Positions 44,086 through 52,985 of a stretch of DNA of 64,000 nucleotides are shown here, piece after piece. Source of the DNA: Acetobacteroides hydrogenigenes (GTDB lineage Bacteria; Bacteroidota; Bacteroidia; Bacteroidales; ZOR0009); the NCBI RefSeq assembly GCF_004340205.1, contig NZ_SLWB01000001.1, forward strand, positions 620,001 to 684,000. The letters run 5' to 3'. A program made the translations under genes and the position numbers. Every line of letters begins with the position of its first letter. Position 1 is the stretch's first letter. The notes below the pieces were generated by a model. It did no database searches and was not told where the DNA came from. It saw only the letters and a list, made by a program, of their open reading frames with translations.

Positions 44086-45240
44086 TTACAGAATGATGGT
44101 TACCGATCCCTTTAAGGTTTCCGTAACGCCGTTATACTTAAATCGGATGATGTAGTGGTACGAGTCGACAGGTAAAGGCCTACCGCTCGAGTCCTTTCCG
44201 TCCCACATCTCTTCGCTTGCGTACTTGCCCTTGTTGTACTTCCAAATGCGCGTACCCCAACGGTTGAACACCTCCATCTCCAGATTCTCTACGTCGTACT
44301 TGTAGTCGTTCATCTGAGGATCGAACTCGGGTATCGTCCACTTATCGTTGTAGCCATCGCCGTTGGGCGTAAAGGCGGCTGGGATGCGTACGCTGTTTAT
44401 CTTGCACAGGTTTACGGCTACGGTATCGGAGCCTACGCAACCAAAACCGTCGGTAACCGACAGCACCAAATCTACAGGAGCCCGATCGGCATAGTAGGAG
44501 GTAGCGGTTGATACCAGCTCGTTGTTGATGTACCAAGAGTACAGGTTGCCCTTATCTACGGTGGGCACTATGGTAGTTGGCTGATTCTTGCAGATGGTAA
44601 CATCATCGCCAAGATCAACCTTCGGAAGGTCGTGTGAAATAACTTTTACGGTGTCGAACGAGCAGGTTGCCAAATCGTCCACCACTTTTACGGCATAGGT
44701 ACCCGAAGCCGACACAATGCGCTTTACCGCAAAGGCCTCGTTCTGGTCCATCCACTTGCTTAGGTTGGTTGCAATGGTTCGCTTACCATCCTTAAGCTGC
44801 ACCTCCAGCTCGTAGGTGCTCCCCTTACAGAGGTTAATAAGGTTATCCTTAGTATTGGCAAATAGCGAGATTGGGACAAAAATCTCGGGGGTGTTAACCA
44901 CCAAGTCCTGGGTGTACTCCTCGCCCGTACAGCCCCACTTTGTTCTTTCTACTATATGAAACGTATATATACCGCCGGTCATGTTGGCAAAGTTCCAGCT
45001 AACCTCTACGGTATCGGAACCGGCATTTACCGCCTTAATGGCCTCGGCAGGCACCCATCGGGTATCCTTGCCTACTGTGTACGAAATCTTCCACTCGAAG
45101 CTCGACTCCCCGTTAAAGCCCTTTACCCAGTAGCGCTCTACACTACCTTGGCAGGCGTAGGGCAGGTTTTGCCCATACGCCGCCGTGGTAAGTAGTGCGG
45201 CTACCACAACAAAAAAAAGTATGTGGAGTCGTTTATGCAT
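44086..45240 (-). CDS. Secreted protein with type B (gliding-associated) C-terminal sorting domain
   Basis: 384 residues: signal peptide (about 1-23), three Ig/PKD-like beta domains with paired cysteines (about 25-280), and a C-terminal sorting domain (about 285-384) marked AAFTPNGDGYNDKW, MEVFNRWGTRIWKY, and DSYHYIIRF. This domain (TIGR04131 type) targets the protein to type IX secretion with its cognate PorP/SprF, which lies immediately downstream. It probably ends up on the cell surface as a short adhesin or filament component. Confidence 0.9.
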   Translation of the reverse strand: MHKRLHILFFVVVAALLTTAAYGQNLPYACQGSVERYWVKGFNGESSFEWKISYTVGKDTRWVPAEAIKAVNAGSDTVEVSWNFANMTGGIYTFHIVERTKWGCTGEEYTQDLVVNTPEIFVPISLFANTKDNLINLCKGSTYELEVQLKDGKRTIATNLSKWMDQNEAFAVKRIVSASGTYAVKVVDDLATCSFDTVKVISHDLPKVDLGDDVTICKNQPTTIVPTVDKGNLYSWYINNELVSTATSYYADRAPVDLVLSVTDGFGCVGSDTVAVNLCKINSVRIPAAFTPNGDGYNDKWTIPEFDPQMNDYKYDVENLEMEVFNRWGTRIWKYNKGKYASEEMWDGKDSSGRPLPVDSYHYIIRFKYNGVTETLKGSVTIIL

Positions 45241-45296
45241 TAAATCGTGTAACGGTTTGTTGCTGATTTGTGGTTCTAAATAGTTGCTAGCAAAGA

Positions 45297-46256
45297 TTAC
45301 TTCGCCTTATTATTTCCAATGTGGTAAATAGGTCCTGTAACAGGTTTAGCATTAACAATGAATACACGATTCTCTGTTTCTGTTGTTAAAAAATCCTTCC
45401 AATCTATTGCTTTTAAGTCATCATCAGTAGCAGTTGGACCATTATAAGATAAATTAGCAAGGATATCTACCTTCCCTTTTCTCGTGATGGTAGAACTCAA
45501 GTATGTCAAAGTTACAATATACCTTGTTCTTGTAGAACCCGCAGTAAGGGTTAATGTAGGAAGGGTTATATTACCTGTCTTTGCTGATATTACTTCTTTA
45601 GTAACTGCACCCGCGGCATTATCAGTCCATGTTCCAGCTGCAGAATATTCATCCTTCTTAATTGTATACCCTAAAACATACCTATCATCAGTACCAGGAG
45701 AACTTTCAGTAAACGCTACACCTAGAGAAGGTGTAGTTAGAGCAGCATCTCCAGAACAATGAACAAACGCAGTTTGCCCTGAAGCATAATTAGTAGTAAA
45801 CGCTACAGTTGGTGCATCAATTACTCTAACTGTGTGTACAACTGGAGTACTCGTTAAACATGATCCACCAAACGAATCTGGCAACTTCTCATACACTGTA
45901 AGATCATGATCACCTACTGCATTCCAAGTAACCTCCACATAGTTTTTAGGAGTAGCCGCTGGTGCAATATTAATTGTAGGCGCAGCACCAGGAGGTGTAG
46001 GAACTGTCCAAACCCAAGTTGTACCTGCAGTAATAGTCCAAGTTTTAGTACCTGCATTCCAACCTGGATGATATGCAGCATCTGGTGTCGCATAGTATGC
46101 GGTAGTTGTATTTACCGTTACATAATCGGTTGCCTCTGTAGCAAAATCAATAAATTTTCCTGAAGCAAATGTATTATCAACTTGCCCCATTGCGCTACCA
46201 ACCATAAGGGTTGCAGCAAGGGTAAGGGCATACCCTAGGATTCTAGATTTTTTCAT
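45297..46256 (-). CDS. Secreted Ig-like protein of the type IX locus
   Basis: 319 residues: a clear signal peptide (about 1-24, LMVGSAMG), then a Thr/Ala-rich beta protein with PKD-like segments; KNYVEVTWNAVGDHDLTVYE and TCLTSTPVV-like motifs resemble those in the next gene. It lacks the type B sorting domain. The end IYHIGNNKAK is not a recognised sorting signal. First gene of the three-gene set, 56 bases before the sorted protein. Its base composition looks more AT-rich than its GC-richer neighbours. Function unknown. Confidence 0.75.
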   Translation of the reverse strand: MKKSRILGYALTLAATLMVGSAMGQVDNTFASGKFIDFATEATDYVTVNTTTAYYATPDAAYHPGWNAGTKTWTITAGTTWVWTVPTPPGAAPTINIAPAATPKNYVEVTWNAVGDHDLTVYEKLPDSFGGSCLTSTPVVHTVRVIDAPTVAFTTNYASGQTAFVHCSGDAALTTPSLGVAFTESSPGTDDRYVLGYTIKKDEYSAAGTWTDNAAGAVTKEVISAKTGNITLPTLTLTAGSTRTRYIVTLTYLSSTITRKGKVDILANLSYNGPTATDDDLKAIDWKDFLTTETENRVFIVNAKPVTGPIYHIGNNKAK

Positions 46257-47068
46257 ACCAAAAGCGTGTTAAAACTAATTATTGTTGTTAAACCTATTCC
46301 AAATTCAGCGCACAGCGGAGGCTGCACGGTACATTTTTCTCTCATTAATTGGCTGCTGTTTCGAGGGTAATTTTTGAGGAGGGAATCCCTTACGGCCTAG
46401 CATTGGCGCGCATTCCACAACACAATTCCATTTCCACACTTTTCCCCACATTGTACGCTGCAAAATAATACAATATTTCAGAACTTTAAGGTATACTAAC
46501 AAATATTTTTAAGGTATGTTTTGTTAAATCTTCATTCAACAGTGCTATCAAAAAGTGCAAATACTGTTTTTCAACACCTTACACGCAACACAAGCACCCT
46601 ACCACGATTAACAATCCCTAAAGTTGATTATAGTTCGTTTAACCTACGTCAAAAAGCGGGTGTAGACCAAAAAACAGCAAAAATCCGTTTACAAACACCC
46701 ATATTGGATCTTTTACACGCAGAAATGTAAAACGTAACATTAGCCCCATCCCTGCACACTGCTCAAAATCGAGTTCTGCAAAGCTTCCCGTTTAAGCATC
46801 GTGCATTAAAAACAAAAACAGCTTTCAATCTGACGCTTACATTTTACGCCATAAGCTGCCAGAAGCGCCCCAAAAGAGCTCTCAAAGTTGCCGTTTTGGT
46901 ACCGCTAGCGGCTAAGCGTAGCAGCCTGCTCGTAGCCGGGAATGCTTTTTGTAGGCAAGCCTCCAATGAGCCATTCTGCAGCTTCCATAGGGCCGGGTGT
47001 AGGATGCAAATAGCAGAGTGGTGTCGTGCCCCGCCGATTAGCCCAACTGTATGCCCCGTAAAATTAAA
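46257..47068. other. 812-base gap without a recognised gene
   Basis: Upstream region of the type IX locus and downstream region of the coiled-coil lipoprotein operon. I see no protein-like frame: the open frames here have no family features. A 10-bp palindrome CCGCTAGCGG lies near 46906. Promoters for the leftward type IX genes should be here, but I could not assign a convincing TAnnTTTG box with correct spacing. Confidence 0.5.
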
Positions 47069-47095
47069 GAGGGCACCACCTGCGGTGGTACCCTC
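47069..47095 (-). terminator. Hairpin after the coiled-coil operon
   Basis: GAGGGCACCACC, TGC, GGTGGTACCCTC (one mismatch pair), 48 bases beyond the last stop of the operon. A short A/T tail follows on both sides. Confidence 0.75.
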
Positions 47096-47143
47096 AAAAC
47101 ATTTTTGCTTGTATGCTCTGCTTATTGAATTAAGGAGCAAGTG

Positions 47144-48619
47144 CTACTTGCCAAGATTATTTATCACCGTAACAAGAGCATTCTTTTGCTTCTCTAGCAT
47201 GGTAAATTCGACCTGCTGATCGGCAATATACTGGGTTAGCTCGGCAATAGCATCGCGAATACCCTTTATCTGAGAAGATGGGAACATATCGCTAATGCCG
47301 TTCTTCTTAAACGCCTCGAACTTAACCACCGCTTCGTTGTAGCGAACTTGTGCATCAACGGTATCTTGCTCTAAAGCGGCAATATAATCGTTAATATCGT
47401 TAATGTTGTTATCGAGCATGTCTTTAAGGTCATCCAACCTTTCTGCATTACCATAGTAAAGGCCATACTGATTAGCGTATGTTTGAGCCTCGCTCATTTT
47501 AGCTCTTGCATCAATGCTCAAATCCTTAATCAGATTCTCGAGTTTTGTACGTACCGCCGTAAAGCTGTCAATCTGAGCTTGTACATTTTCCTTTAAGGTT
47601 GTCCATTCGGGAACCGATGGGTTGGCGCTTTCACGGTTTCCCACCTCGGTAAGCACCGCTTGAAGTTGCGCTATCAGGTTACCTAGGGTTCCTATGTAGC
47701 TGTAAGTGGCCTTATCCGCCGATAGCTTATTGGAAGAATTGGCGGCAAGAGACATTGCAAAGTAGGCATCAAAATCGGCCCTTACAGCTTCTGGAATTGC
47801 CACATTAACCCTATAATCGGATTTTTCATATCTTTCAAAGTCTAGGCTATCCACTTTTTCTTCCATCTTTCTAGCCTCCAGAGCAATTCCTACAGCCGTA
47901 GACATTGCTACTTCGGCCGCCTTGTTCTGCTCTACAATTTTTGCAGCCACAGTAGCCTTAACGGTTTCTAAATCTCCGGTTCTAGCCTCTTTGGCAAGGT
48001 TTAGCACCTCGGTTACCATCGCAAGATTACGCTGAGCAGAGGTAACCTCGCCCTTTAGAAGAGTAGCAACTTGCACCGAGTCTTTAGCAATGTAGGAGTT
48101 CAAGGTAAAGTTTAGGCCAACCAGTCTCGACTGATTCATTACAATGTTTCTCGAAATCCTATCTAACCTCCGAACGATACGCATAAGCTGATCTTGATAC
48201 ATTTCGGGGATGAATACCTTAGCAATTTCGAGCTGCGCTAGAGCCGCCTGATACTCTTTTTGAGCATTGGTAAGCGCTATTTGAGCCTGAACAAGATTCT
48301 GCTCGCTCATAGCTTGCATCTGGGCCAGCTGAAGGTTGTAATACGTTTTGTCGGCATCGGTATAAGCCTGATCTCTTGCGTTAACCAGCTCTTGGGCACG
48401 AACAGCGGCCTCCTTTTGTTTTGTAAGAGCATTTTGGGTAGCCACCTGAGCCTCCTTCAGCTTCACCTCAGCACTCTTTAGTGCTGCTTGAGCCTTGATA
48501 AACTCGGCTCGAGCGGAGTATACCTCCTCTACGCCCTTGGTTTCGGGCATATCCACGCAGCTGGTTGTTATTCCCGACAGAAATATCGCTGCTGCTATAA
48601 CTAAAAATATTTTTTTCAT
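47144..48619 (-). CDS. Coiled-coil lipoprotein, second copy
   Basis: 491 residues: a lipoprotein-type signal ending at Cys21 (SGITTSC), then VDMPETKGVEEVYSARAEFIKAQAAL, shared with the paralogue two genes upstream (quoted in parts: TKGVEEVYSARAEF). A long heptad-rich coiled coil (about 35-150), full of Ala, Lys, Glu and Gln, is followed by a mixed helical region, a second coiled coil (about 230-260) and a terminal one (about 400-491). A related protein (49490-50956) lies on the other side of an outer-membrane barrel gene. It may be a long periplasmic or surface rod. I know no function for this family. Confidence 0.75.
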   Translation of the reverse strand: MKKIFLVIAAAIFLSGITTSCVDMPETKGVEEVYSARAEFIKAQAALKSAEVKLKEAQVATQNALTKQKEAAVRAQELVNARDQAYTDADKTYYNLQLAQMQAMSEQNLVQAQIALTNAQKEYQAALAQLEIAKVFIPEMYQDQLMRIVRRLDRISRNIVMNQSRLVGLNFTLNSYIAKDSVQVATLLKGEVTSAQRNLAMVTEVLNLAKEARTGDLETVKATVAAKIVEQNKAAEVAMSTAVGIALEARKMEEKVDSLDFERYEKSDYRVNVAIPEAVRADFDAYFAMSLAANSSNKLSADKATYSYIGTLGNLIAQLQAVLTEVGNRESANPSVPEWTTLKENVQAQIDSFTAVRTKLENLIKDLSIDARAKMSEAQTYANQYGLYYGNAERLDDLKDMLDNNINDINDYIAALEQDTVDAQVRYNEAVVKFEAFKKNGISDMFPSSQIKGIRDAIAELTQYIADQQVEFTMLEKQKNALVTVINNLGK

Positions 48620-48639
48620 TTTTGAATTTCGTTGAATCG

Positions 48640-49479
48640 TTAAAACCTAACCCCCAACTTGAGCATTGGCATCTGGAAGACGCGCATCTCGTGGTTGGTT
48701 GCCGAGAACTTGTAGTATCCGGTAGGCTCCATGGTAACCGCGCTATAGGTGTAGGCAAATGGCTGCACCTCGATTCCGATGGTTAACCCCTGCGATATTG
48801 AGTAATCGACACCGGCAACAATAGCCCCAGTTACAGCCCATGCACTACCCGACCTCGACGAAGCCGACGAGGCAGCAATAGGATCGCCGTCGCTATCAAC
48901 CTCACCCGTATAAGGACGCTCGGTAGCAATTGTAGCAATAGCACCGCTACCGGCTACTCCCAAATAGGGATAAAGCCTTGGATTTCGAGTTTTAAACCAA
49001 TAGTTAACGCCTAGTACCGAGAGGTAGTTATTGGCATAAACCCCATCAACCCACTTGTACTCGGGGATTGGCATGTCGGGAACCGAAAGATCGCCCTCAC
49101 CATAGTCTACCTTTGGAGTACGGTTGATGTTCATGCTAACCATTAGGTTTACTTCCCAATTATTGGTTACGAAATACCTCCCTTGTATACCAACCATATT
49201 TACAACCGAGTTGTTGTTCATGCTACCGAGCCTAAGGTAGGTAGCAGGCGAACCCGACTGCCCATTACCGCTGGGTAGCCCAACCGAGGTCGCATTGTAG
49301 GCAGGAAGGAGGTATGTTGTATTCTCGTTTATAAACTGCCCTTTACCAAACACCAACGAAAACTGGTAATCGCCCTTACGAGGGGCAAAAACATCCTCAG
49401 AACCAGTTGGAGCTTGGGCAAAAAGACTTGTAGAGATTAGGCATATAAATGCCATCGCTACCGTTTTTTTTACCATCAT
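48640..49479 (-). CDS. Outer membrane beta-barrel protein
   Basis: 279 residues: signal peptide (about 1-22, CLISTSLFAQ), then alternating beta-strand segments ending in a terminal Phe (MLKLGVRF), typical of outer-membrane barrels assembled by BAM. FSLVFGKGQFINENT and NNWEVNLMVSMNIN are typical barrel strands; an Asp-rich loop (EVDSDGDPI) may bind calcium. It sits between two related coiled-coil lipoprotein genes, 20 bases from one and 10 from the other, so it likely forms part of the same assembly. Confidence 0.8.
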   Translation of the reverse strand: MMVKKTVAMAFICLISTSLFAQAPTGSEDVFAPRKGDYQFSLVFGKGQFINENTTYLLPAYNATSVGLPSGNGQSGSPATYLRLGSMNNNSVVNMVGIQGRYFVTNNWEVNLMVSMNINRTPKVDYGEGDLSVPDMPIPEYKWVDGVYANNYLSVLGVNYWFKTRNPRLYPYLGVAGSGAIATIATERPYTGEVDSDGDPIAASSASSRSGSAWAVTGAIVAGVDYSISQGLTIGIEVQPFAYTYSAVTMEPTGYYKFSATNHEMRVFQMPMLKLGVRF

Positions 49480-49489
49480 GAGACCTCTC

Positions 49490-50956
49490 CTATTTGTTAT
49501 AGTCGTTAATTAGCTTAACCAGCTCGTCCTTTTGCTTGGTTACAGCGTTGAATCTATCGTGCAACCTATTCAGATAAGACTCCATTGATGCCAGCTGCCT
49601 TTGGTATTCTGCCTTTACATTTTCGAAATTACCACCCATATCCTTGCTATAGCCGCTCTCCCATGCCTTTAGGTCTATATTTAGCCCATCAAGATCAGAC
49701 TGATGCATATTTACATTGCGTTGAGCATCCTCAACTCTGCCTTCAAAATTGTAGTCAATCATATCAATGTTGGATAGAGCACTTGTATAGAATCCAATAT
49801 AGCCATCAATAGTGTCACGGTATTCTTCTTGCGTTGTCAACTCTGCATTCTTTTGAGCAATCGTAATAAGTAGATCGTGCTGCTCATTTTGCAAGGTTGT
49901 CCCAACTGCATTCAGTCTATCGTACTCAGCAGTAATAGAAGCAATGAATGTATCCCACTCGGCAACTGTAGGGTTAGCAGCCTTCTTGTTGTTTGCGTAA
50001 GTTTTCAAGTCACTCAAAAAGATTAACAGGTTCCCCAAACGACCAACAGAAACAACAGAAACAAGATCTGTCTTCATATAATTATAATAATCCCCCTTTA
50101 CAACATCCTTAATTGCATCAGGAACAGCAACAGTAGCAGAATAGTCCTGTTTAGAATTCAGTTGGAAGCCTATACCGCTGCTTTGGTTATTCAAATTTGT
50201 AATCTCGGCATTAAGGTTGGCAATCTTGGTGTCAACTGCATTTCTTTCTAGGGTTAGATCCTTGATTTTTGTAGTAATGGAGGCCTTATGGGCAGCCCTT
50301 TCGGCCTGATTGGCATTCTTTACTTCGGTCATCAACGCAAGGTAATCCTTAGCAACCTGTAACTCTTTAGTCTTTGCTGCGATGCTTTTTCTAAGGGCAT
50401 AGTCGTAGTTCACCGAATCCTTAGCAACCCATAGGTTAAGGTGAAGGTTTTCCATAACAATTTCTCCTTCTACTGCGCTAATCTCGCTCATAATATCGGC
50501 AAGTTCTTCCTTCACTTCATAGAGCTTTTCCATGTACATTTGAGGGATACCTACGGTTTGGGCAATTTTCAACTCGGCCAACGCCTGCTCGTAAGCAATG
50601 CGAGCCTCGGCTGTTTGCCTTTGAACATTAATAATCATCAGCTGATTATTAACCTGCATCTGCTGCAGTTCTAACTCTAGCCTCGCTTTATCGAATGCAT
50701 TACGTGCCTCATTGGCAGAGTTTTGGATTTCGAGCCCCTTTGCATAGGCCTCCTGCAATTTAGCATTGGCCTGCTCGGTAGCCGCTTTTGCCTCTGTGAG
50801 CTTCGCCTCGGCAAGCTGTAGCGCGGCCTGTGCTTTTAGGAATTCAACTTTGGCACCGCGAACCTCTTCGATCCCCTTTGGTTCCTCAATGTCTACACAA
50901 CTAGCCATGAATATGCCTAACGCAAACATGGCAAACAAGAACTTTAGATTTTTCAT
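49490..50956 (-). CDS. Coiled-coil lipoprotein, first copy
   Basis: 488 residues from the ATG at 50956, giving a lipoprotein signal ending MASC20. A 23-codon upstream extension in frame is not needed. After the Cys come VDIEEPKGIEEVRGAKVEF and a long Ala/Glu/Lys/Gln coiled coil (about 35-150), as in the paralogue at 47144-48619. The two align along their whole length, including MYMEKLYEVKEEL versus MYQDQLMRIVRRL and the middle AVPDAIKDVV versus AIPEAVRADF. It is the first gene of the operon, with a promoter at 51051-51079 and a roughly 90-base leader. Confidence 0.75.
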   Translation of the reverse strand: MKNLKFLFAMFALGIFMASCVDIEEPKGIEEVRGAKVEFLKAQAALQLAEAKLTEAKAATEQANAKLQEAYAKGLEIQNSANEARNAFDKARLELELQQMQVNNQLMIINVQRQTAEARIAYEQALAELKIAQTVGIPQMYMEKLYEVKEELADIMSEISAVEGEIVMENLHLNLWVAKDSVNYDYALRKSIAAKTKELQVAKDYLALMTEVKNANQAERAAHKASITTKIKDLTLERNAVDTKIANLNAEITNLNNQSSGIGFQLNSKQDYSATVAVPDAIKDVVKGDYYNYMKTDLVSVVSVGRLGNLLIFLSDLKTYANNKKAANPTVAEWDTFIASITAEYDRLNAVGTTLQNEQHDLLITIAQKNAELTTQEEYRDTIDGYIGFYTSALSNIDMIDYNFEGRVEDAQRNVNMHQSDLDGLNIDLKAWESGYSKDMGGNFENVKAEYQRQLASMESYLNRLHDRFNAVTKQKDELVKLINDYNK

Positions 50957-51050
50957 AAAATTTGACTGTTGGTTTAATAAATGTGCGTTAAATTTATAAA
51001 ACTTACTTTCAATAAAAAAACACATACAACATCAAATCTTGAGCACAACC

Positions 51051-51079
51051 CAAATTTAACATAGCATTATAAGAGCCAA
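51051..51079 (-). promoter_or_regulatory. Promoter of the coiled-coil lipoprotein operon
   Basis: Minus strand TTG (51079-51077), 18 bases, TAAATTTG (51058-51051). The spacing is one short of the usual 19-20. Confidence 0.55.
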
Positions 51080-51733
51080 ATCCCTCATGTTTACTTGTAT
51101 TTCGAGATGTTTTTTCTTATTTGTTATTTTTTACTACACACCAAAGATTGCACCATTTAATTAATTTGTGTTTATTTTTACGTGCCGTAAGCTAACACGT
51201 AAAAACCGAAATTCACTGCACAAAACACCTGTTAGTGCCATCGGAATTACACCTGCATCCGGCAAACAAAACATCGATTAAGCCAAGAGACAGCCTACCC
51301 GAACTTATCACGCAGCAGAGCAGATGGCTCTGCTATAAAATTGCCAGAAGTATATTTTCCTCTACTAAATCCCACTTCAGATACACAAAGAAGCCTGGCA
51401 TAACAACGACAAGGCACACCTCTACATGTTATAACAGCTACGCGACACTCCCGTCATTCGACACTTGCTTCTCTTTTTAGAACAGCCCCGTTTAGGCAAC
51501 CAAAGGTGTCACACCAAAACCATTTAGCAAACGTCAGCCTAGCCCCGAAGGGGCGGCCCCCAAAGACGCTACTCCTATTCAAAAAGGTTAAGCCCCACCC
51601 AGGGCTGATAAAACAATGTCATTAAAAGGAAAAGTTCACCCTCGGAATGCCATCCCACGCTTGTCACGGAACCGAGCAACGCAAGCTAATCGTAGTAATC
51701 TAAAGAGTCGCCCAATGTGCTATTTATAGCCAA
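51080..51733. other. Gap with hairpin and repeat fragments, no gene
   Basis: Contains the GC-rich repeat GCCCCGAAGGGGCGGCCCC at 51542-51560, a GCCC/GGGC hairpin near 51592-51606, and a stretch 51640-51710 resembling 63670-63725. No protein-like frame is seen. Confidence 0.55.
51542..51560. repeat. GC-rich palindromic repeat, copy 1
   Basis: A 19-base unit GCCCCGAAGGGGCGGCCCC with an internal GCCCC-GAAG-GGGC hairpin. It recurs as an inverted pair at 63495-63513 and 63538-63556. Confidence 0.8.
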
Positions 51734-51741
51734 ACAAAAAA

Positions 51742-51769
51742 CACCCTGTAGGGCTGAATCTACAGGGTG
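51742..51769 (-). terminator. Terminator of the candidate RNA
   Basis: CACCCTGTAG, an 8-base loop, CTACAGGGTG. On the minus strand TTTTTTGTTTGG follows. The + strand side lacks a T-run. Confidence 0.85.
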
Positions 51770-51842
51770 CTCATTACGATTAAAAAAGGTGTAACTGCAT
51801 AGGGATTTTAAGGGAATGATACTATGCAGTCAAGGGAATTAA

Positions 51843-51911
51843 CTATGGAAGCTTCACGCTTGCATTTAAAAGGGTTATCTTGTAGCATTCACTCATGCTG
51901 TATATTTTCAT
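51843..51911 (-). CDS. Candidate 22-residue small protein
   Basis: ATG-initiated frame inside the candidate RNA, reading MKIYSMSECYKITLLNASVK followed by LP. The mixed hydrophobic/basic composition is compatible with a small peptide, but chance frames of this length are common. Confidence rests on its position in a transcript with promoter and terminator. Confidence 0.3.
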   Translation of the reverse strand: MKIYSMSECYKITLLNASVKLP

Positions 51912-51994
51912 TGCAAAATCATTATTTTAGGCTCTATCGCATATATGAAGCCCTCACGCAATAATGCTAGATGCCTTTCTGAAACTAGAGCGCC

Positions 51995-52024
51995 GAAAAG
52001 TACAAATTAATATTAACTTTTCAA
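51995..52024 (-). promoter_or_regulatory. Promoter of the candidate RNA
   Basis: Minus strand TTG (52024-52022), exactly 19 bases, TACTTTTC (52002-51995), which differs from TAnnTTTG only in the last base. Transcription would start near 51989. Confidence 0.6.
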
Positions 52025-52225
52025 AACACTCCTTAACTTTTTAAAATGCCTTTTGATTTATGTTATCTCCTTACATACAATTCAAAAAACAAGCAGAACT
52101 CTCAATAAAACTAAAGTCCTAAATCACTGAAGTAAAAAGGACACTACTCCCGCTTGTAGCCATGTTTCCCAAAAGTACAATACTGTAAAACCTAAAGAAA
52201 AGTGGTGTAAAACAAGCCCCAACGC

Positions 52226-52606
52226 CTACTCTTTTTTCGCCTTAGGCTTTCTTTTAGGCTCAGCACTACGGAGTTCTTCTCGCATTTTTTCCTGCTGGGC
52301 CGAGAGGTCGTTTACAACCATCGTATAAATTTCGTCGAGCTTACGAGGGTACTTGCTGTAATACTGCAAGCTATAAATAAACTCTTCACGGGTTATCTTA
52401 TTCTTCTTGAATACACCATCGTAGAGATAGAGAGAATCAAGATTTTCAAGTCTGCCTACCGCATACCTCTGCGTGTTAAATACCCCATCACAAAGGTGTA
52501 CATCGCGAAGAACACTGGCCATCTTATTCTTAGACAAGACCTGCCCGTCTTCCTTACAAGATACCAATGCAACAATTGCGACTACTACTAGAACAAACTT
52601 TTTCAT
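52226..52606 (-). CDS. DUF4296 lipoprotein
   Basis: 126 residues: a lipoprotein signal ending at Cys17 (ALVSC), then the DUF4296 pattern MASVLRDVHLCDGVF, KITREEFIYSLQYYSKYP, and LDEIYTMVVNDL, with a lysine-rich tail. The family is found in Bacteroidota lipoproteins, often next to envelope or assembly genes. Function unknown. It is monocistronic here, separated by 380 bases from the divergent DUF5686 gene. Confidence 0.88.
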   Translation of the reverse strand: MKKFVLVVVAIVALVSCKEDGQVLSKNKMASVLRDVHLCDGVFNTQRYAVGRLENLDSLYLYDGVFKKNKITREEFIYSLQYYSKYPRKLDEIYTMVVNDLSAQQEKMREELRSAEPKRKPKAKKE

Positions 52607-52985
52607 TTTAATAAAATACCGCTAAGCGGCAGTATTAATGCCCACAAAAGTAAGAAATAATTCGACACAACAACACCAAAACAAAGGTTTTACAACAGGT
52701 TGTAGGCTACTCTAGCCCCATTAATTACATCTATTAGCCGCTCTGGTCATCGCCCATTTTAAGGAGCCAACGAGCCACATTCGGCTGTTCTATTGGCAAT
52801 AGCTACAACTAGCAGAAGGCACCCCCAAAAAAATAAGCGACAAACCAATAAAACAGTTCTGCAGCATCCTCTAAACAATGATAAGGCCCCAAATATCGAC
52901 AACAAAAACAACTCCCTGCTCGAAGCAATTCATTTTATGCTTAACTTGCAGTTAACACTACGCCTAATATTGCCTAAATAAACTG
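52607..52985. other. Divergent gap between DUF4296 and DUF5686 genes
   Basis: AT-rich, no protein-like frame. A short palindrome CCGCTAAGCGG lies at about 52619-52629, near the DUF4296 start. No -7 box with proper spacing was found for either gene, though AACTTGCAG and TAATATTG near 52941-52970 could act weakly. Confidence 0.4.

Larger units (their letters stand above)
51734..51989 (-). ncRNA. Candidate structured RNA of about 256 nt
   Basis: A promoter (51995-52024) and an intrinsic terminator (51742-51769) on the minus strand bound this segment. The predicted RNA opens with a stem closed by GCTCTA (51991-51986) and TAGAGC (51936-51931), has a 9-bp stem ACTGCATAG/CTATGCAGT (51830-51822 with 51802-51794) and ends with the terminator hairpin. 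A 22-codon frame sits in the middle. No resemblance to tmRNA, RNase P RNA or SRP RNA is seen. It could be a regulatory RNA or a small-protein mRNA. Confidence 0.55.

Noticed and set aside
46521-46730. 69-residue frame upstream of the type IX locus
   Set aside because: Short, no motif, no initiation context; likely chance in an AT-rich gap.
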